This document shows, piece after piece, positions 7,817 to 11,716 of a stretch of DNA of 11,716 nt. This stretch comes from Clostridium sp. CAG:590 (GTDB lineage: Bacteria > Bacillota > Clostridia > Lachnospirales > Lachnospiraceae). How positions within the stretch are numbered: the first letter of the stretch is position 1; every line of letters begins with the position of its first letter. The stretch spans positions 26,509 to 38,224 of the forward strand of contig HF987863.1 in the NCBI GenBank assembly GCA_000431135.1. The letters are read 5' to 3'. The notes below the pieces were generated by a model. That model saw only the letters and a program-made list of their open reading frames with translations. It had not been told where the DNA came from and did no database searches. A program made the position numbers and the translations under genes.

Positions 7817-8668
7817 TTAATCCAATTCGATTGAATCCGATATATAATAGTGAAACTTATTTTTTCTGCAATACCGTTTAATTTGTCTGATCAGTTTTTT
7901 ATCTTTCGTGTATTCTAAAAGATAGACTTCCATTCTATCTTTTTTACATTTTTGAACATAATCGGAAAAATATTTGCGTACATCTTTTGGCTGTTTTCCA
8001 AACGTGCCCGTTTCAAACCGAATACTGCTCCACACAGATTCCTGATTAACGGCAGTCATGATATCTTTCGCCGATCCGTATGTTTTTCTGTACTTTGTCA
8101 CAAAAACATCTCCGCCATTGATCATGACACCTTTTCCAAGACGTTTGATATTTTTCAGTATTTTGGCCAGTCCTTTAAAATTTTTCTTTGTCTTTGCATA
8201 ATCGTAGACATCGCAGTTGTCAATAAAGAAACCATCCACCCCTTTTTTCAGCAGCTTCTTCGACAGTTTTCCCATAAACTTCTGCCAGTCCTTATTCGAA
8301 ACATCTACCCACTTTTCTTCTTCCCAGTTCTCATAATTTCCGATTGTAAGATATTCATATTTCTTATAATAATAGCGAAAATTCTCGATGGAACCGACAT
8401 TTAAGTAGGTATATACTTTTACGCCTTTTTTGTGCAGGGTACGGATATCTTTTGCAGAAAAATACTGTGCATCAATGACCACCAGCCTATATCCGTATAA
8501 CTTTTTTATCTGAGACGAATCAATGCTTAAAAATACGCCATATTCTTTTTTCTCTTTTTGGTTCTTTGCGTCTACCGCACATGGTCCTGCCAGTATGCCA
8601 AGAAATAAACTGAACATCCATGTTAAAATCAAAATCTTTTTCCAAAAATATTTCGATTTTTTACTCAC
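7817..8668 (-). CDS. Secreted GH114-like TIM-barrel protein
   Basis: The open frame begins at ATG 8782, but the functional start is probably GTG 8668. GGGGAG (8676-8681) sits 7 nt before it, and the product then opens with a normal signal peptide (VSKKSKYFWKK, hydrophobic core, likely cut after AVDA). That gives 284 residues. The mature part matches the GH114 / TM1410-like pattern of secreted TIM barrels: YGVFLSIDSSQI, LVVIDAQYFS, KGVKVYTYLNVGSIE, WVDVSNKDWQKFM, KGVDGFFIDNCDVYDY (candidate catalytic Asp), GVMINGGD, VNQESVW (candidate catalytic Glu) and VYLLEYTKD. Characterised GH114 members are endo-alpha-1,4-polygalactosaminidases, so degradation or remodelling of an amino-sugar exopolysaccharide is plausible. 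The protein is highly lysine-rich. The 38 codons upstream in the same frame look like a transporter remnant, described separately. Family is likely; substrate unproven. Confidence 0.82.
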   Translation of the reverse strand: MSKKSKYFWKKILILTWMFSLFLGILAGPCAVDAKNQKEKKEYGVFLSIDSSQIKKLYGYRLVVIDAQYFSAKDIRTLHKKGVKVYTYLNVGSIENFRYYYKKYEYLTIGNYENWEEEKWVDVSNKDWQKFMGKLSKKLLKKGVDGFFIDNCDVYDYAKTKKNFKGLAKILKNIKRLGKGVMINGGDVFVTKYRKTYGSAKDIMTAVNQESVWSSIRFETGTFGKQPKDVRKYFSDYVQKCKKDRMEVYLLEYTKDKKLIRQIKRYCRKNKFHYYISDSIELD

Positions 8669-8800
8669 TCCTGTTCTCCCCATGACTTCATCTGCTAATT
8701 TTGCTTTTCGCTGTACCGGCAGCTGCGCTAAAATGATTGCTGCAAAAATCAGACAACAGCCCAGCATCTCTTTTGCATTCATCTTCTGCCTCTTTTCAAA
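8669..8800 (-). pseudogene. C-terminal remnant of an EamA/DMT transporter, in frame with the GH114-like gene
   Basis: The first residues of the long frame (ATG 8782) read NAKEMLGCCLIFAAIILAQLP. This is the typical last transmembrane helix and tail of EamA-family drug/metabolite transporters (E-hhG-LIF-AIILAQLP). Nothing resembling the other nine helices lies upstream: an in-frame TGA occurs just before the FEKRQK codons, and the tuf terminator begins about 100 bp further. I read it as a truncated gene end whose stop was lost, so it now runs into the secreted protein's frame. Alternatively it is an unrelated short leader helix. Similarity is from memory of the family, not from a search. Confidence 0.5.
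8676..8681 (-). promoter_or_regulatory. Shine-Dalgarno deciding the GTG start of the GH114-like gene
   Basis: GGGGAG on the minus strand, 7 nt before GTG 8668. It lies inside the longer open frame and is the main reason to prefer the internal start. The competing ATG 8782 has a weaker AGAGG 6 nt upstream. Confidence 0.5.
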
Positions 8801-8899
8801 TCATAAAAATAGTTGAGCTATTCTGCAAGCATGCAAGCCCATTAAACAACAGTTTACCATTCTTTTCCCAAAAATGCATTATTAAAAAAGTTTTTATAC

Positions 8900-8936
8900 A
8901 AAAAAACCGCAACCCCTGATTTCTCAAGGATTGCGG
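8900..8936 (-). terminator. Intrinsic terminator of the tuf gene end
   Basis: On the minus strand CCGCAATCCTTGA pairs with TCAGGGGTTGCGG (13 bp including G-U pairs) around a GAAA tetraloop, followed by seven T. It starts about 28 bp after the tuf stop codon. A strong, well-formed terminator. Confidence 0.88.
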
Positions 8937-8964
8937 AATACAATCTAAAATATATAATTTTAAA

Positions 8965-9018
8965 TTACTCGATAACTGTAGCAACACGGCCTGAACCTAC
9001 TGTTCTACCACCCTCACG
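8965..9018 (-). pseudogene. tuf: 3' end of tuf (elongation factor Tu), last 17 codons plus stop
   Basis: The minus strand from 9018 encodes REGGRTVGSGRVATVIE followed by TAA, the highly conserved end of bacterial EF-Tu. Upstream the match stops abruptly: the expected codons for FAI before REGG are replaced by unrelated sequence, and the frame meets TGA two codons earlier. It has no start and cannot be expressed alone. Its terminator is intact. It is best read as the tail duplicated or cut off when foreign DNA entered the 3' end of tuf, with an intact tuf expected beyond the right edge of the window. A decayed second tuf copy is the alternative. Confidence 0.85.
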
Positions 9019-9125
9019 ATATCAGACCGGTGTATTGCGGTGTGCAAATGGTGATTTTTCGTGTGATTTGTGTGGGAAAATCCGGATTTTCCGTTGTGTC
9101 CGTGTGGTTTTGGGAAATTTTGTTA
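9019..9125. other. Palindrome- and repeat-rich noncoding junction, candidate attachment-site arm
   Basis: No gene is visible between the tuf tail and the ATPase stop. It contains a perfect 18-bp palindrome GGAAAATCCGGATTTTCC at 9075-9092. Direct repeats GTGTGATTT (9061-9069) and GTGTGGTTT (9102-9110) flank the palindrome. It is unusually rich in GTGTG on the plus strand. This could be recombinase or accessory-factor binding DNA at an element end; the palindrome alone could also act as a hairpin at the end of the ATPase transcript, although no T tract follows. With the neighbouring tuf tail, terminator and transporter remnant, it accounts for the whole stretch between 8783 and 9125. Confidence 0.5.
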
Positions 9126-11378
9126 TCATGGTGTTATCACTGCATTTTTTATCAACAAATTTTTTACTTCCTGATATAAATCGTATAAGTGCAGTAAAGA
9201 CATATCTAAAATAGGTTCAAACATAAATGAATTTAAATGGATATTCTCTGGTGTCAACATAGCAACTTGCTCCAGAATTTCCATTGCATTATCATTTATA
9301 TTTTTTTTATATTCTTTATACAGCCAAGCACTCTGATTCCTTTTTTGGTATATATCGTTTATAATAGCTGTTCCATTTGTTACTTTACTAGATATTTTTT
9401 GAATCATATATTCATCAGATTTGAGTCTGATTGCCATAGATAATATAAGCTTGCTTTCTATCTCCAGTTTTTCAACAGGCACAATTGCATCTGCTTCTTT
9501 GATAATAATATCATATATATGATCCGTTTCTCTATTTTTAGCGAAATTTACATTTGAACTTTTACACCAATATTGATTATATATTTTTTCAATCTCGCCT
9601 AGTTCAATAGTTGTTGTATCCGGTTTATAATGTAACAGACTTGTCAGTTTAAGATATTCTGGATTCGAATCTCCCTCCGTATACTCTATTAAATTTCTAA
9701 CAAATGGTATCGATGCAACAACTATATTATCTTTATTTCCTTTTGCAATCTCATCTTTATAATATCCAAATAAATTTCTAGTATACTGTCCTTTTTCAAA
9801 ATTTATCTTTCCTCCATCAGTATATGCAATATATGAATTTCCCCGTTTAGTAATACGTGAAGCAACTGTTCGGTAAAAATCAAAATTATGAGTAAGTAAG
9901 ATTACTTTGAATACTTTTTCTCCCTGCGAACTAGTATACTCGGCGATATCACTGATATATTCTATTATTGCATGCTTATTTTTATAATCAAAAGACTCTG
10001 ATATATCATCTAAAATAACAAGTTTTTCTCGCCCATCTTTTTGAGCAACCAAAATTTGAAATATTAGGTTCAAGATGTAATATGCTCTCTTTTCCCCTGT
10101 GCTCAAAACATCTAACAAATCTTCCTTCGAAACTTCTTTAGACCCCCTATTATCCTCAAAGATATATTTAAAACTTGGCAAATCTAAATTTAATATAACA
10201 TCCTCTTGATTCGCCGGTTCTATTGAGAATGGAACAAAAAATCTTTTTTTAAATAAATCCAACGCCCTATTCCAATCAGTTGTTTCACTTTTCGCTTTAT
10301 CTCTTAATTGTTTTAAATCATTTTGCGCCTTATCATAATACTCCAGCAAATCATGTAATTCTGCTTGATATATGTCAAAAACTTTTACCCATACTTTCTT
10401 TTTGAATTTATCAATGTCTCGATATTCTGCAACTACATCCGGATGCTGTTGTAAATATGCATTAAATGCTTGTGTGTCTTTATTTTTACTAATAGCCTTA
10501 TTAATTTTTTCAAATAAGTCTTTTAATTCCTTAGTATTTAACACCTGTTCTTTTTCTTTTTTTATTAACTCATTCAATTCACCCTGCGTTCTCAGCGTTA
10601 CTGATGTACTTCCATCTTTTGCAACAAGTCGAATTTCATTTTTTGCCCCAAAAAATCCATTATTCCCCAAAGAGTCACTTATATTAGCATAATTATTATG
10701 ATCTATTACACCTTTTTGCATATATAGAGATTTTTCTAACAGTTCGCTATACTTCTTCTCGTACTCTTCAATCAGTTCAGAAGTTTTTCCGGAAGTAACC
10801 ATAGAATATACTTTGGAATTGAATAACGTATTATAATCCAATTCCTCTTCCTTTAGAGAACATTGTAATTCCGAATTATTTAATTTATTTTCTATCTCTT
10901 TTAGGCACAAAAATAAATCTTTCTTCGTATATCCCCAATCATTTAACATACTACTTTCTGCATCAAAACTACTTCTACTCGAATATTTTAATGAGGCTTT
11001 TATTTTTCCGAACATTGCTTCTCTGCTTTGGTCAATACTTTTATAAATTTGTATATATTGCCTTCTTAATGTTTCGTTTGCCATCAATGTTCCTTGATTT
11101 TCATATGCATTTTCATCAAATGGGTTAATAACCATTATTGACTCTGGGCTAATTGCTGTTGAAGTCTCATCTGTAATTGAATATTTACTTTTGCAACCAT
11201 AAACTTTTTCTTCTACGGTTTTTCCATCTCTAATTGCTTCAAATGTTTTAGCAAATGAAGACTTCATCGTTCCGTTTGGAGCATAAATAACTGCCACATT
11301 ATTTTTAGAAAAATCAATATCCTGTTGAATTTTTTGAATTCCGTAACAATTTTCCATTTCCAGCTTTAATGTATTCAT
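9126..11378 (-). CDS. ABC/AAA_13-like ATPase, probable phage-defence protein related to RloC/PrrC
   Basis: A 750-residue cytosolic ATPase with SMC/ABC-type layout. The N-terminal head has IYAPNGTMKSSFAKTFE (31-47), a P-loop in which both consensus glycines are replaced (Ala 33, Met 38) while Lys 39-Ser 40 remain. Residues about 100-370 are largely helical and probably coiled coil. The second half of the head follows: signature LSTGEKRAYYIL (425-436), Walker B LVILDD (453-458), and switch His 497 in ILLTHNFDF. The C-terminal 200 residues (PFVRNLIEY, LTSLLHYK, NIHLNSFMFEP) form a conserved-looking helical domain with no nuclease motif I can name; the PrrC anticodon-nuclease triad and a canonical HEPN RxxxxH were not found. 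A defence role is inferred from fold, single-gene cargo position beside a tuf integration scar, and higher A+T content than its neighbours. ATG 11378 is supported by GGAGGG (11384-11389). Expression is from its own promoter with a CIRCE operator. Confidence 0.8.
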   Translation of the reverse strand: MNTLKLEMENCYGIQKIQQDIDFSKNNVAVIYAPNGTMKSSFAKTFEAIRDGKTVEEKVYGCKSKYSITDETSTAISPESIMVINPFDENAYENQGTLMANETLRRQYIQIYKSIDQSREAMFGKIKASLKYSSRSSFDAESSMLNDWGYTKKDLFLCLKEIENKLNNSELQCSLKEEELDYNTLFNSKVYSMVTSGKTSELIEEYEKKYSELLEKSLYMQKGVIDHNNYANISDSLGNNGFFGAKNEIRLVAKDGSTSVTLRTQGELNELIKKEKEQVLNTKELKDLFEKINKAISKNKDTQAFNAYLQQHPDVVAEYRDIDKFKKKVWVKVFDIYQAELHDLLEYYDKAQNDLKQLRDKAKSETTDWNRALDLFKKRFFVPFSIEPANQEDVILNLDLPSFKYIFEDNRGSKEVSKEDLLDVLSTGEKRAYYILNLIFQILVAQKDGREKLVILDDISESFDYKNKHAIIEYISDIAEYTSSQGEKVFKVILLTHNFDFYRTVASRITKRGNSYIAYTDGGKINFEKGQYTRNLFGYYKDEIAKGNKDNIVVASIPFVRNLIEYTEGDSNPEYLKLTSLLHYKPDTTTIELGEIEKIYNQYWCKSSNVNFAKNRETDHIYDIIIKEADAIVPVEKLEIESKLILSMAIRLKSDEYMIQKISSKVTNGTAIINDIYQKRNQSAWLYKEYKKNINDNAMEILEQVAMLTPENIHLNSFMFEPILDMSLLHLYDLYQEVKNLLIKNAVITP

Positions 11379-11383
11379 GCAAC

Positions 11384-11389
11384 CCCTCC
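11384..11389 (-). promoter_or_regulatory. Ribosome binding site of the ATPase gene
   Basis: GGAGGG (followed by another G) on the minus strand, 5 nt before ATG 11378. Near-ideal strength and spacing; it confirms the start. Confidence 0.75.
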
Positions 11390-11414
11390 ATTTCTATATT
11401 TTTCGCACGAATTG

Positions 11415-11441
11415 TTAGCACTTCATCTTGTTGAGTGCTAT
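11415..11441. promoter_or_regulatory. CIRCE element (HrcA operator) in the ATPase leader
   Basis: The plus strand reads TTAGCACTT-N9-GAGTGCTAT. The CIRCE consensus is TTAGCACTC-N9-GAGTGCTAA, so 16 of 18 arm positions match and the 9-bp spacer is exact. It begins about 10 bp downstream of the -10 box, overlapping the transcription start and early leader, the usual position in groE and hrcA-dnaK operons. HrcA bound here should repress transcription and release it when GroE is titrated by unfolded protein. Confidence 0.88.
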
Positions 11442-11450
11442 TTTTTCTTT

Positions 11451-11479
11451 ATTATAATCTGGACACATTTTCTTGTCAA
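11451..11479 (-). promoter_or_regulatory. Consensus sigma-A promoter of the ATPase gene
   Basis: The minus strand has TTGACA (11479-11474), a 17-bp spacer, and TATAAT (11456-11451): both hexamers perfect and spacing ideal. The start site is expected near 11444, immediately before the CIRCE element. Such a strong promoter makes sense only if normally held by a repressor. Confidence 0.92.
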
Positions 11480-11483
11480 TTCT

Positions 11484-11516
11484 AAAAAATGGACAATCCA
11501 TCTTAGACTGTCCATT
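11484..11516 (-). terminator. Intrinsic terminator of the coiled-coil gene
   Basis: On the minus strand AATGGACA and TGTCCATT form an 8-bp stem with a 13-nt loop, with a run of six T starting at the stem end. It begins 10 bp after the stop at 11526 and ends 4 bp before the -35 box of the ATPase promoter, so the two genes are separate transcripts. Confidence 0.75.
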
Positions 11517-11525
11517 CTTTCTATC

Positions 11526-11716
11526 TTACCCTTCCAATTCATCAATTTTAGCTTGCGCTTTATTTATTTTTTCTTTAGCCTTTTCCGCATTCTTTTTTTG
11601 CTTTTCTATATCATCCTGTATTTTACCAACTTTACCCACATTATTTTTTTCTTGCTCTACATGCAATTTTTGATGATACAGTTGTATTCTCCCTTTAATT
11701 TTCTCATACTGATCTG
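11526..11716 (-). CDS. C-terminal part of a lysine-rich coiled-coil protein
   Basis: This frame enters from the right edge and ends at TAA 11526 after 62 complete codons. The visible part is DQYEKIKGRIQLYHQKL..., ending KAKEKINKAQAKIDELEG. It is strongly charged, with heptad-like spacing of Ile/Leu/Ala among Lys and Glu, so a coiled coil is likely from about the middle to the end. No catalytic motif, signal peptide or membrane segment is visible in this part. It has its own terminator and is therefore not in an operon with the ATPase gene. I do not recognise the family; it may belong to the same acquired block. Confidence 0.7.
   Translation of the reverse strand, partial: DQYEKIKGRIQLYHQKLHVEQEKNNVGKVGKIQDDIEKQKKNAEKAKEKINKAQAKIDELEG

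Noticed and set aside
7473..7820. Plus-strand open frame of 115 codons across the methyltransferase start and the gap beyond
   Set aside because: It overlaps a well-supported gene in antisense and its product has no recognisable pattern; probably chance.
8523..8816. Plus-strand open frame of 97 codons opposite the GH114-like gene
   Set aside because: It is the antisense shadow of a signal peptide and hydrophobic segment; no ribosome site.
9126..11378. PrrC-type anticodon nuclease assignment
   Set aside because: Head layout is similar, but the nuclease triad region was not recognisable and the P-loop differs; only a broad RloC/PrrC-like ATPase label is supported.
1..11716. CRISPR array, tRNA or rRNA genes, riboswitches, insertion sequences
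   Set aside because: I saw no regularly spaced repeats, no cloverleaf or rRNA-like stretches, no cyclic-di-GMP riboswitch pattern and no transposase frame.

Overview
The window looks like a chromosomal segment of a low-GC Gram-positive anaerobe, most likely a Lachnospiraceae-type Clostridia. This is inferred from the lipoprotein cellulase, the MASE-like GGDEF protein, the cysteine-pair/Ig-like surface protein, the A+T-rich spacers and the EF-Tu tail. Every supported gene is on the minus strand, so genes are read from right to left.

Right part (about 9019 to the right edge): a visibly more A+T-rich block that looks acquired. It holds the C-terminus of a lysine-rich coiled-coil protein with its own terminator. 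Next comes a textbook sigma-A promoter followed at once by a near-consensus CIRCE (HrcA) operator, then a 750-residue ABC/AAA_13-like ATPase resembling RloC/PrrC-type phage-defence ATPases but with an abnormal P-loop. The block ends in about 107 bp of palindrome- and repeat-rich noncoding DNA. It then abuts the last 17 codons plus stop of a tuf (EF-Tu) gene, which is followed by a good intrinsic terminator. This is the arrangement expected if an element integrated in the 3' end of tuf and left a duplicated gene tail as one attachment-site half.

Middle part (about 6718 to 8800): a fragment that looks like the last transmembrane helix of an EamA/DMT transporter runs in frame into a secreted GH114-like TIM-barrel protein. 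After 262 bp without a gene comes an intact SpoU/TrmH-family RNA methyltransferase.

Left part (1 to about 6660): a lipoprotein GH5 endoglucanase with a CBM2-like module; a membrane GGDEF diguanylate cyclase split by an apparent one-base frameshift at an A5 tract; and a very large secreted mosaic protein (CAP-like, GLUG-like and duplicated Ig-like modules, cysteine-pair motifs) that leaves the window at the left edge with 1224 codons visible. The cellulase and surface protein point to life on plant fibre or at a gut surface. The GGDEF gene sits between them, but nothing in the sequence proves regulatory coupling.

The most unusual signal is the CIRCE operator in front of a probable defence ATPase. 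It suggests that a host chaperone-status repressor controls a mobile defence gene.
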